Shown here piece by piece: positions 6,164 to 13,973 of a stretch of DNA of 16,529 bases. The stretch's first letter is position 1. Each line of letters opens with the position of its first letter. The notes under the pieces are model-generated. The model was given only the letters and a program-made list of their open reading frames with translations, made no database searches and was not told where the DNA came from. Both the position numbers and the translations under genes were made by a program. The stretch is taken from contig JBPOJB010000065.1 in assembly GCA_052034005.1 (NCBI GenBank), forward strand, positions 1 through 16,529, read 5' to 3'. This DNA comes from JAAYDI01 sp052034005. GTDB taxonomy: Bacteria > Planctomycetota > Planctomycetia > Pirellulales > Pirellulaceae.

Positions 6164-8626
6164 CTATCTTCCACCACGCCGGCCCCGTCCGCGGCCCTGT
6201 CCGGGCCTTGGATCCTGCGAGGCGCCGCGCAATTGCTGTAATAAGGCCTCCGTAGGGTACTTGAAAGCGATTTCGTCGCGCCGCGCATATGCGACAATCA
6301 GTTGGAGCTTGTCTCCCGCCTTCATGTCGGCTGGCACCTCGTTGTTGTTCTGCACCGGGCCCGAAATACCGGTGGCCAGATGGCGAGCTTTCCAACCTCC
6401 TTTTTTAGTCCGCTCTGGCAGAAGCTCCGCGTCCACCAGCGTGTTGGCATTCGGAAGCGGCGCCATATCAGCGTCCCCACCCGAGGCAGGTGTGGTCGCA
6501 GGATCGCGGCGCGGTGGAGGGCCTTGTCGCGCGTCACGATCCCTGTGCGGCGGTGCCCCGCCCGCGCCTCGCTGTGTCGACGACGAAGCGCGCAGAGGAG
6601 ACGAGAGTCCCACCTTGAAGCGGGTCATGAAGTCCGCAAGGAAACTCTGGCTCTCCTTGAGGCTGGGCAGGTCGACCGCGGGAAACGCAACGGCGCGCAC
6701 CACGTGGTGATCGCCGGACCAGTCGACGTGGATCCAGACCGGTGAGGCGTAGCGTTCGTTTTGCGAGCTGCCATGACGTTGAGCGCGGTTGGACTGCAGC
6801 CACTGAGGCCGTCGGTGATGATGTTGACCTTTCATAGGTTCATTTCTTGGTCCGTGGATTTTGCGGGGCAAGCCCAACGCGACCTTGCGTGGTTCGTGGC
6901 TGGAGTCTTGCGCTACGGCCTGATAGGCGAACCCCACATGGTCCATCACCTGCCAGGGATCGGCCGAGGCGATGGGCACTTCGATCGAGTGAATCCAGTT
7001 CGAGCCGCTCGGGCCGATGGCAGCCGAGTTCGCGTGCGACGGTTGAAACCCGCCATCCACACCGAGTTGCCGCCGCAAGCTCGCGGCTACGATGCGGCAT
7101 TTGTCGAGGCTGTCGACCTGCAGGGTACTCTCAGAAAAACGGCAGGAGCCGAATCCTTTCCGGGCTTTCGACCCGCAGGATCCCCAATATCCCCACAGCC
7201 ACAACGCCGCTTCAGCCTGCCGCAGTACATCCGGGGCATCAATCGTGATGCGAGCGAACCGACCGGCCCGGGCAATCAAACGAACCAACCACTGCGCGCC
7301 TGGCTCGACATGATAGCGCCGCTTCGCGGTCCCGCGTCCGCCATCGTCCATCCCGTAAGAGGCGTAGAAAAGGCCCTGGGTCGTCTTCTGATTCGGTCGG
7401 TCACCCAGCGTATGAGCGAGTTTGAACTCTGGTGTTGGATCGTAGCGATCCTTGTAGTTGTATTCCTCGACGCGACGCTGCCCGAGAGGTTCTACGATGA
7501 TCCGGACCGCGCCCCCGTGTTGGGCGTCGCCCCAGATGGCGGTTTCCATGCGGCGGAGCGTGGCCGCGTCCACGAAACCTGCATGCATCGTGCGCCACCA
7601 CCAGCGGAGCAGGCCGCGGAGCGTCGCCGGGCGCAGGTCGCAGTCCTCCGCTTGCTGCCGCGCGCCGGCTAGGAACGCCGGCGTCACCAGCTCCACCGTA
7701 ATTGTTGTCTCGGCGTGACGTGGAGAGTCCAGGGGCGGAGCCGGCAGTTCCACCGGTCGGAAGCTGCCGTAGCCCGCGTTCGTCTTGGCGCCGGCACCCA
7801 GGTGGGTGAGCGCACCGAGCAGCCACGCTTGGGCAAGTTCCAGCGGGTCGAAGTCCAGCTTACCATCGCGCGGAGCGCGGCTTAACGGGAACAGGAAACG
7901 CTGGCCCGCGGGTACCGCCAGGAAGTACACGGGAACCGGGTTCTCCCAGTCGCCGGGCGCGGGCACGCGTTTCTTCTCGTCCGCCTGGTAGTATTCCGGG
8001 TGGTGGTTGTTCACGATGTCCAGCACCAGCCGGGGCCACGTGACCGGCCACGCGTCGTGGAAGACGACACTACCGGCACAGGAGCCGGCCAAGTTCTTTA
8101 CCTTCAGATCATGGGCGATCTGACGCAACAGCGGCGCCGGAGACCAGCCGAAGACCCGACGGATCTGCTCCCAGGCCGCCTGCGGGTCTGGTTGCGCTGG
8201 ATGCCAGACCTGCGTGGCGAAGGCGTGGGCCATCCCCTTGAGGCCAGACCCGGGGAGATACGTGAACCCGTACACCGGGTGCAGACAGATGCCGGCATTT
8301 TCCAGGGCTGACGCGCGCGCCAGGTGCAGTGTGAGCGCGCTGACGCTGTCGCACTCAAAACACCGCGCGTCCAGCGCGTCCAGTGTGTGCTTCCACTGCC
8401 CGACCAGTCCGGGGAAATCCAGCCCTTCCGGTGCCGACTGCGACTTCTCGATGACCGCCTCGAGGGCAGGCCGCTGGACCGCCTCCGACCATTTCGCGTC
8501 TTGGCCCTGGACGCCCTGAGACTGGTTGTCATAGGACGCGACGAATTTGTCCAGCAGCAGCCCGGGGTGGGAGATGCGGTGTGCCCACTTCTGTACATCT
8601 CCGGGTACAGGGATGCAGAGCGTCAT
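6164..8626 (-). CDS. Cmr6::Cmr1 fusion with an extra C-terminal domain
   Basis: This 820-residue protein joins two Cas7-type RAMP subunits. Residues 1 to about 295 are Cmr6, with YLPGSGLKGMAHAF (123-136) and HLGAGAKTNAGYGSFRPVE (275-293). Residues about 305-680 are Cmr1, with VTPAFLAGARQQAEDCDLRP (314-333), LRGLLRWWWRTMHAG, WGSCGSKARKGFGS (481-494) and a LGLPRKI motif near 584-590. Cmr1 and Cmr6 occupy the end of the Cmr complex that holds the 3' end of the crRNA. No stop and no Met lie near the junction (Met132 and Met347 flank it), so this is a real single chain. After a low-complexity linker (about 678-722), a compact beta-rich-looking segment (about 725-800) is followed by an Arg-Gly tail (810-820). 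I do not recognise that segment. The start overlaps the cmr5 stop in an ATGA. Confidence 0.9.
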   Translation of the reverse strand: MTLCIPVPGDVQKWAHRISHPGLLLDKFVASYDNQSQGVQGQDAKWSEAVQRPALEAVIEKSQSAPEGLDFPGLVGQWKHTLDALDARCFECDSVSALTLHLARASALENAGICLHPVYGFTYLPGSGLKGMAHAFATQVWHPAQPDPQAAWEQIRRVFGWSPAPLLRQIAHDLKVKNLAGSCAGSVVFHDAWPVTWPRLVLDIVNNHHPEYYQADEKKRVPAPGDWENPVPVYFLAVPAGQRFLFPLSRAPRDGKLDFDPLELAQAWLLGALTHLGAGAKTNAGYGSFRPVELPAPPLDSPRHAETTITVELVTPAFLAGARQQAEDCDLRPATLRGLLRWWWRTMHAGFVDAATLRRMETAIWGDAQHGGAVRIIVEPLGQRRVEEYNYKDRYDPTPEFKLAHTLGDRPNQKTTQGLFYASYGMDDGGRGTAKRRYHVEPGAQWLVRLIARAGRFARITIDAPDVLRQAEAALWLWGYWGSCGSKARKGFGSCRFSESTLQVDSLDKCRIVAASLRRQLGVDGGFQPSHANSAAIGPSGSNWIHSIEVPIASADPWQVMDHVGFAYQAVAQDSSHEPRKVALGLPRKIHGPRNEPMKGQHHHRRPQWLQSNRAQRHGSSQNERYASPVWIHVDWSGDHHVVRAVAFPAVDLPSLKESQSFLADFMTRFKVGLSSPLRASSSTQRGAGGAPPHRDRDARQGPPPRRDPATTPASGGDADMAPLPNANTLVDAELLPERTKKGGWKARHLATGISGPVQNNNEVPADMKAGDKLQLIVAYARRDEIAFKYPTEALLQQLRGASQDPRPGQGRGRGRRGGR

Positions 8627-9042
8627 TGGATGTCCCCCTCTTTCTCATCGGTCAACCCCTCCGCTTCGGCGAAGCGGTTGAGCCACTGCAAGTAGCCGAG
8701 CACTTCGTCCGTTGCGCGGCGCAGAAAATCGGAGTCGCCCTGCACGATCCGTTCCAGCAGCGTTGTGGGTTCCGTCTGTCGCGGCGGGATTCGCTGATTC
8801 GTCCACGCATCGAGTTCCTGCAGCAGGCCGGGCGCGTAGCCTTTGGCGCGCAGGAACGCCAACGCCTGGCCGAGTCCCGAGGCCATGATGCGCACCGGCA
8901 GTTTCTTGGCCTGGCCGCCGAACTTTTTGGGGGACTGTTTGGCGTGGGGCCCGGCTTGCGCTTTGGCACGCTGCACGGCGTCCCACGCGTGACGTGCGCG
9001 TCGTTGATCGAGCGAGATGTGAGACGAGGTGGAAGAGGTCAT
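8623..9042 (-). CDS. cmr5: Cmr5 (Cas11), small subunit of the Cmr complex
   Basis: This 139-residue, mostly helical protein has the Cmr5 hallmarks. ARHAWDAVQRAK is near the N-terminus, then the strongly conserved AKKLPVRIMASGLGQALAFL (45-64), and YLQWLNRFAEAEG (117-129) near the end. Cmr5 stacks along the crRNA-target duplex to form the minor filament of the type III-B complex. It separates III-B from III-A, which uses Csm2. The gene overlaps cmr4 upstream and the fusion gene downstream by 4 bases each (ATGA). AGGAG stands 8 bases before its ATG. Confidence 0.95.
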   Translation of the reverse strand: MTSSTSSHISLDQRRARHAWDAVQRAKAQAGPHAKQSPKKFGGQAKKLPVRIMASGLGQALAFLRAKGYAPGLLQELDAWTNQRIPPRQTEPTTLLERIVQGDSDFLRRATDEVLGYLQWLNRFAEAEGLTDEKEGDIQ

Positions 9043-9944
9043 GATTGTGACTCCTGGCAGGGAGCGAAGTGCACAGCGCAGATTCCCTTGCCGGTGGTTT
9101 CGTCGCCACCGATCTGCAGGACACTCGGCGTGGTTGTTCGCACGTACTCGAGCATCTGTGCGGCGTCCCGGTCGCCGCCGCCGCGGCTGGGGTTGGCGAT
9201 CACCACCGCGTAGAAGATGCTCTCGGTCGGCAGGAACTCCTGGTAGAACAGCGCGCCGGTGGACACGGTCTTGGTCTGTGGGTCCAGGCCGATGCGCGCG
9301 ACCACCTCGGTGGCATGCCGCACAAAATGCGTGAAATCGTTGTCGCTCAGCAGCACCAGCCTGCTGCGCAGGGCCGCGGCCGTGGACTCGTCCAGCCCGG
9401 TCACGCGCGCCAACTGCTCGGCCAACTGCGAGCCGTCCGCTTTGCAGGTGAACTCGAACTCCTCGAGCACCACTGCCCGGTTCTCCAGGCAGACGGGGCT
9501 GTCCGCCGGGCAGATTGCATGCTGGTCCGCAGGCCGCCCAGGGAGTTCAATGCTGTGCTGACTGCCCATCAGGGCCACGTCGCGGTTGAAGCGGTCGAGC
9601 ACGCTCGGGCAGGTCACCCAGGCGAAGACGCCGCGCAGCGCTCGGACGGGGAACGCCAGCAGCCGCGCGTCAGTGAACACCAGTGCGCCGGCGTGTTTGT
9701 CGTCGGCGTCCTTGGCCGGCCCGAAGGCGTCTTCGACGGCAGCGTCGTTCCTCACGCGGGACGCGGCCTCGCGCAGCACGCCTTTAATCGAGCTGCCCGG
9801 GATCAGCGGCCACTGGGTATGTCGCTCGCGCTGGACGGGCAGGTCGACGACACCCAGCGCCGTCCCCGAGCCGGGGTGCAGGGGCGTCCGGGCGTGGAGG
9901 AACAAGAACGAGACCGCTTGTCGAGTTCCAAGAGCTTCACTCAT
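9039..9944 (-). CDS. cmr4: Cmr4 (Cas7), backbone RNase of the Cmr complex
   Basis: This 301-residue Cas7-type RAMP protein begins, after a short lead, with FLHARTPLHPGSGTALG (15-31) and then VVDLPVQRERHT. D34 there is the expected active-site Asp that cuts target RNA every 6 bases. WPLIPGSSIKGVLRE (45-59) and the C-terminal loop LQIGGDETTGKG (276-287) are typical of Cmr4. Several copies form the main filament along the crRNA. The presence of D34 argues that target RNA cleavage is intact. Its ATG has GAGGAG 9 bases upstream and overlaps the end of cmr3 by 8 bases. Confidence 0.95.
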   Translation of the reverse strand: MSEALGTRQAVSFLFLHARTPLHPGSGTALGVVDLPVQRERHTQWPLIPGSSIKGVLREAASRVRNDAAVEDAFGPAKDADDKHAGALVFTDARLLAFPVRALRGVFAWVTCPSVLDRFNRDVALMGSQHSIELPGRPADQHAICPADSPVCLENRAVVLEEFEFTCKADGSQLAEQLARVTGLDESTAAALRSRLVLLSDNDFTHFVRHATEVVARIGLDPQTKTVSTGALFYQEFLPTESIFYAVVIANPSRGGGDRDAAQMLEYVRTTTPSVLQIGGDETTGKGICAVHFAPCQESQS

Positions 9945-11076
9945 CAGTCCACACTCCTCTGAGGTAACAGCCCCAACCTTGCTGGCAGTCGAACGGGTCG
10001 TCGCTCAACGCCGCAGGCCAGTCGGCCAGTGGTTCATCCAGGAAATAGACGCTGCCCGGCCGCGCGGCGAACCGCGTGCGTTTGGGGCCCCCGCGGGCCA
10101 GGTCCCACCCGGAGACCGGGACGTCGCCGGGCACAGCGGCCGCGATCAACCGCTCGGTAAAAGCTGTCGGGTACCAGCGCGGCGCGAACAGACCGGGTGT
10201 GGTGAGCATCGCCAGCGGTTTCTGCCGCGCACCGTTCGGCAGGGCCTCCGGCCAGGCCCAGGGTCGGTCCAGCACCTGGACCCGCACCCGGCGGCCCTCT
10301 CCGCCAAATGCCAGGGTGGGCAGCGACAGCGCGTCGCGGAGGTCCACCTCGTCGGGCAGCAGCACCTCGGCGTAAAACCCGACGCCCGGCCGCAGCGCCA
10401 GGAAGTTGGCGGCGTAGATCTGGCCCTGGTCGGCTACGAGCCGGTGCGGCTCGATAGCGATCCCCGTGCGCTGGTCGCTGGCGAACAGGCTGTCGGCACG
10501 CACCACATGCGCGTCCACCACCGGCTCGCCGGCCAGGAATGCCTGCAGGCCGTGGTGGTTGAGGAATCCCCCGACGGTTTCGAGACGTCCCGAGTGCGGG
10601 CACCAGAGCGGCCGCAGGCCCGGCCGGGGCGGCTGCCAGCCGGGGAGTTGGCCGTCCCGCAGCGGACGCAGCCGCATCAGGCTGTCCGTTGCTTGGTCAT
10701 GCGGCGGCGCTTCATTACCGGCCGGGTGACGGTGCCGCCGAAGCACCTCCGGTGCCGCCACGAACACATCTCCGACCCCGGTCGCCGCATCGTTCAGGGC
10801 CAACCAGGGCCCGCGCACCGACGCGGCGGCGATCCAACGCGGCTGGTCCAGCGCCTCCAGCGCGTCGGCGAAACTGGCCGCCGTACGCAGGGCGGCGGCC
10901 AGCCGGGTAAAGTCGACGCCCCCTGCGTCCAGCAGGGCGGTCGTGACCGCGCCGGCCAGCGTCTGTGGTGCCGGCAGACCGCTCTGCCCCCGCGTCGCAG
11001 GTCCAAACGGCCGGCCGTCACGGAAGAACAACACGTCCAGCGGTTCGAGAAAGAGACCCCAGCGCTTGGTATTCAT
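9937..11076 (-). CDS. cmr3: Cmr3 (Cas5), crRNA 5'-handle binding subunit
   Basis: This 379-residue protein opens with MNTKRWGLFLEPLDVLFFRDGRPF, in which the DVLFFRDGRPF block is diagnostic of Cmr3. LPAPQTLAGAVTTALL (34-49) follows. Near the C-terminus is RTRFAARPGSVYFLDEP, the usual Gly-Ser-Val-Tyr-Phe segment. Cmr3 is the Cas5-like subunit that sits beside Cmr2 and grips the 5' handle of the crRNA. The ATG at 11076 overlaps the cmr2 TGA by 4 bases. A longer frame from 11400 would put 108 Arg/Gly/Cys-rich residues in front and run antiphase through the end of cmr2, so it is rejected. Confidence 0.94.
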   Translation of the reverse strand: MNTKRWGLFLEPLDVLFFRDGRPFGPATRGQSGLPAPQTLAGAVTTALLDAGGVDFTRLAAALRTAASFADALEALDQPRWIAAASVRGPWLALNDAATGVGDVFVAAPEVLRRHRHPAGNEAPPHDQATDSLMRLRPLRDGQLPGWQPPRPGLRPLWCPHSGRLETVGGFLNHHGLQAFLAGEPVVDAHVVRADSLFASDQRTGIAIEPHRLVADQGQIYAANFLALRPGVGFYAEVLLPDEVDLRDALSLPTLAFGGEGRRVRVQVLDRPWAWPEALPNGARQKPLAMLTTPGLFAPRWYPTAFTERLIAAAVPGDVPVSGWDLARGGPKRTRFAARPGSVYFLDEPLADWPAALSDDPFDCQQGWGCYLRGVWTDE

Positions 11077-13748
11077 TCCTCTCTCCCTCGGGCGAGAAAC
11101 GAAGCGGTCTGACACAACGTCACAAAGTCCCTGAAGACCGCCGCACGCGGCCCGTCGGCAGCGGCGGCAGTCGGGGCCGCACTTTTCGTGCGGAGGTCCG
11201 CGTAGGCCGCATAGGCTGCGGTGATCTGCGCGCCGGCCGTCACGCCCGACGTTCCGTCCGGCGTCTCGCGCCGCGTCTCGCCCAGGCGTTTGCGCGTCTC
11301 CTGTTCGCTGCGATTGACCAGTCGGGTGATTTCCGCGCGGCGCGCATCGTCCGGCAACTGCTGCAGCACCTCGGACTCCTGTCGCAGGTGGTAGGCCCAC
11401 CGGTCCGATGCGCCGGGCCTGCCGTTTTTTGTGGGCAGAAAGGCATCCACCAGTTTCTGTAAGCGATCAACATAGTCCCACGGGCAGCGCGCCGACGCGT
11501 GTTCGCCGGACCGCCGGCACACCGCGATGTGCAAGGCGTCCTTGCCGCCCTCCTTGGCGGCCGCTTCCGCATCGCGTGCCGCCTGGAGCGCGAAGCGGAG
11601 GTCTTCCTTGTGGTGCACGACCGCCAGCCCGCCGCTGATGGTGGCAGTGCTTCCCATGAGCATCCGTTCCTGGCCGGTCGCGTCGCGCGCCCAGTCTTGA
11701 CGAAATGTGGTGCTCAGCTTCCAGGCGCACGCCAGGGCTTCGCTGGTCGGCAGCAGTGCCAAAACGTCGTCACCGCCCGCGTAGATCAGCGTCCCCAGGT
11801 GCTCTTCTACGATCGGGCGGGCGAAATACAACGCGAAGTTGGCCAGCGCTTCGCTCATGGCCCCGTGCAGCGCGGGCCCCACGGGGCGCCGCGCATCGAG
11901 CCCCTTGGCGGTGTCGGGTAGCTGAGCAAAATACGTGCGGGTCTGGCGCGCAAGGACCTGGCCGACACACGGCGACTTCTCACCGCGGAGCCAGGAGGAC
12001 ATGTCGTCACCGTCCATCATCAGCACCGCGTAATAGGCCGGCGGGCGGCCGCACGACTGAGGCTTCCGCGCGGCGGTGATCCGACGCCATACGTCTGCCG
12101 GGCATGTTTCCTCGTCCCCTTTCTGTTCGCTCCGGCTGGCGGGACCGGCCGCCGTGGGCCAGTGCAGCCACTGGCCGCTCCAGGGCACCCGATGCTGCTT
12201 CCTGACCTGGCACGGGTCGATCTGCGCACGCTCGAGCCAGCGGGCGGCGGCAATGGTGGCCGTATCGTCGTAGCGCAGCAACTCGTAATCCAAGTCCAGC
12301 TCCGGGGCGAAGTAGCAGGGGCCGCAGAAGCGTTTGACGAGCGACACGGCGCACAGGCGTTCGCCGTCCCGGAGGCCCACGCCGCCTTTGCGGAACTGCC
12401 GCGCCGAATCCCAGAACGCGGCGGCTGCGTCCCGATCGCCCGGACCCATCTGCTCGTACGTGCCGAGCAGGCTGCACTTGGCGGGGAGTCTCTCGTCCGG
12501 AGAGGCGACGGCGGTGGCCGGTGGAATGTGGCGGATGTTCCGCAGCGTCTGCATCAGCCGCGCGGAGAGTTCCACGCGCGCTTGCCAGCGCCCGGCGTGC
12601 TGCTGTTCGTATCCAGGTCGGTCGGCCGCGGGGATAGCATCGGCCAGCCCCCGCACGGCGTCCGCGTGCGGAAACGCGGTGGAAAACCCGCCGTCGCCTG
12701 CCAGCAACCGGCCCAACTGCGCGTCGTCCCGCAGCAGATTCCAGGGCAACACCGCGGTGCGGATGTCGAAATACGCTTCGATCTGGTCGTTCCACCAGCG
12801 ATCCCAGTTTGCGTCGAGCCGTTTCCAGTGCTCATCGAGTTGTTCATGCACGCTGACGGCCACCTCTCGCCAGGCGTCGCGAGCCGCATGCTGACAGGCG
12901 GTGGCCAGATCGTGTGCTGCACGGCCCTCAGGCCCCCAGGGGACGACGGCCAAGAACCGGTTGGGGAGACAGGGCGTGCTCAGGAGTGTCTCATCGGGCG
13001 GGAGAACCTGCCTACGGAGCCCTTTGCGGTTCCGCAGCCACCGGTCAAGCCACGGCAGCCCGGGCAGCGACGGGTAGACGACCGCCGTCGGACCCAGCTG
13101 CTCGAGGACCGGGTTCAGAGCCTGCCACGTGATCCACGCCAGCAGCATGCTCCCCGACCACAGGTCACGCACCGAGCGCGCTGCGGCAATGAAGGGCTGG
13201 ACAGGCCCGAGGGAGAACGACAGAAACGCCGCCCCGTGATGGTCACCCGCTTCAGCCGCTTTGAGGCCGGCCGTCATATCCAGGTGACGCCAGATCGAGT
13301 GGTCCGGGACGCGCGTGTCGGCCGGCAGTTGCGGCAGCCACGGCCCCGCCTCGCGACCCAACACTTCGGGCAGCATGCGCCAGAGCGCCAGGAAGCGGGC
13401 CTCGGTCGCATCCACGTCCGCGACAAGGTTCTCGATCGCCCGCAGGACGCGCGTTTCCTCCACCGCCTGGACCTCGATCGTGCGCTCCGCACCGGATAAC
13501 GGGTGCCGGATGGACAACTTTCCATCTTCCATGTCGACGCGATGTACCGACCAGTGCGGGCAGGGCAGCCGTTCCGCTACGGCGGCCAGCGAGTCGGACC
13601 GGTCCTTCATCTCCGCTTCCGATACCTGGTCCCCCAGGGCCGCCGCGGCGTATCGGCGAGCACGGGCCTGATGCCGGGCGATGTCGAGCGCCTTGTCGGG
13701 CGGATCGTGCAGCCACGCTACCAATATGTCGCGCCAGTTCGCCGTCAT
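11073..13748 (-). CDS. cmr2: Cmr2 (Cas10), cyclic-oligoadenylate synthase subunit
   Basis: This 891-residue protein is the large subunit of the Cmr complex. WLHDPPDKAL (12-21; H14, D15) marks the N-terminal HD nuclease domain. SFSLGPVQPFIAAARSVRDLWSGS (177-200) is the conserved Cmr2 block at the first palm. Cysteines at 425, 466, 475 and 478 may form a zinc site. VLMMDGDDMSSWLRGE (575-590) and LIYAGGDDVLALLP (654-667) are the two palm-domain blocks, and GGDD (658-661) is the intact cyclase motif. Target RNA binding should therefore trigger synthesis of cyclic oligoadenylate from ATP, the signal for the two CARF proteins of this locus. The remaining HD metal ligands were not checked. The start has AGGAGG 8 bases upstream. 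It is the first gene of the tight block and follows a 225-base gap. Confidence 0.95.
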   Translation of the reverse strand: MTANWRDILVAWLHDPPDKALDIARHQARARRYAAAALGDQVSEAEMKDRSDSLAAVAERLPCPHWSVHRVDMEDGKLSIRHPLSGAERTIEVQAVEETRVLRAIENLVADVDATEARFLALWRMLPEVLGREAGPWLPQLPADTRVPDHSIWRHLDMTAGLKAAEAGDHHGAAFLSFSLGPVQPFIAAARSVRDLWSGSMLLAWITWQALNPVLEQLGPTAVVYPSLPGLPWLDRWLRNRKGLRRQVLPPDETLLSTPCLPNRFLAVVPWGPEGRAAHDLATACQHAARDAWREVAVSVHEQLDEHWKRLDANWDRWWNDQIEAYFDIRTAVLPWNLLRDDAQLGRLLAGDGGFSTAFPHADAVRGLADAIPAADRPGYEQQHAGRWQARVELSARLMQTLRNIRHIPPATAVASPDERLPAKCSLLGTYEQMGPGDRDAAAAFWDSARQFRKGGVGLRDGERLCAVSLVKRFCGPCYFAPELDLDYELLRYDDTATIAAARWLERAQIDPCQVRKQHRVPWSGQWLHWPTAAGPASRSEQKGDEETCPADVWRRITAARKPQSCGRPPAYYAVLMMDGDDMSSWLRGEKSPCVGQVLARQTRTYFAQLPDTAKGLDARRPVGPALHGAMSEALANFALYFARPIVEEHLGTLIYAGGDDVLALLPTSEALACAWKLSTTFRQDWARDATGQERMLMGSTATISGGLAVVHHKEDLRFALQAARDAEAAAKEGGKDALHIAVCRRSGEHASARCPWDYVDRLQKLVDAFLPTKNGRPGASDRWAYHLRQESEVLQQLPDDARRAEITRLVNRSEQETRKRLGETRRETPDGTSGVTAGAQITAAYAAYADLRTKSAAPTAAAADGPRAAVFRDFVTLCQTASFLARGREE

Positions 13749-13756
13749 GGACTGGT

Positions 13757-13762
13757 CCTCCT
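13757..13762 (-). promoter_or_regulatory. Ribosome binding site fixing the cmr2 start
   Basis: AGGAGG on the minus strand lies 8 bases before the ATG at 13748-13746. It favours this start over an in-frame ATG at 13790, which would add 14 residues and has no such site. Confidence 0.8.
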
Positions 13763-13855
13763 GTGATCGTCTTCGTCCACGGATCGCCACCAGCAGCGGG
13801 CTCGCCCAGGCACTCGTATCTGATTGAGACGGTGCGAGCCTTTTTTGATTCCTTG

Positions 13856-13884
13856 CTTGTACGATACCGCACGCCTCATTTCAA
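13856..13884 (-). promoter_or_regulatory. Candidate sigma70-like promoter for the cmr operon
   Basis: In the 225-base gap between cad1 and cmr2, the minus strand reads TTGAAA (13884-13879), 17 bases, then TACAAG (13861-13856). That is five of six and four of six matches to the -35 and -10 consensus at the optimal spacing. Transcription would start near 13849 and leave a leader of about 100 bases before cmr2. The gap is visibly richer in A and T than the genes around it. An 8-base inverted repeat, CTGATTGA/TCAATCAG (13820-13827 and 13881-13888), brackets this region and could be an operator, though one such match is not improbable by chance. No regulator gene is visible. Confidence 0.4.
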
Positions 13885-13973
13885 TCAGTGGCGGGCCATA
13901 ATGCGAAACGGGCGGGAAGACCATGCCGATTCGGCAGGTTGGGCAAGCCGCCAACGGACGCCGCGCAAATGGA

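Noticed and set aside
6162..6395. 78-residue N-terminal extension of Cas6
   Set aside because: It overlaps the end of the Cmr6::Cmr1 gene. The ATG 2 bases after that gene's stop is the natural start.
6761..7672. 303-residue plus-strand open frame
   Set aside because: It is antisense to the Cmr1 part of the fusion protein, and no domain or ribosome binding site was found.
11077..11400. 108-residue N-terminal extension of Cmr3
   Set aside because: It overlaps cmr2 out of frame. The conserved Cmr3 N-terminus starts at the ATG in the ATGA overlap at 11076.
12162..13499. 445-residue plus-strand open frame
   Set aside because: It lies antisense to cmr2, whose HD, palm and GGDD motifs are certain.
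13922..13945. Possible terminator hairpin after cad1 (TGCCG-AAT-CGGCA)
   Set aside because: The stem is only 5 to 7 base pairs with a bulge, and no T-tract follows.
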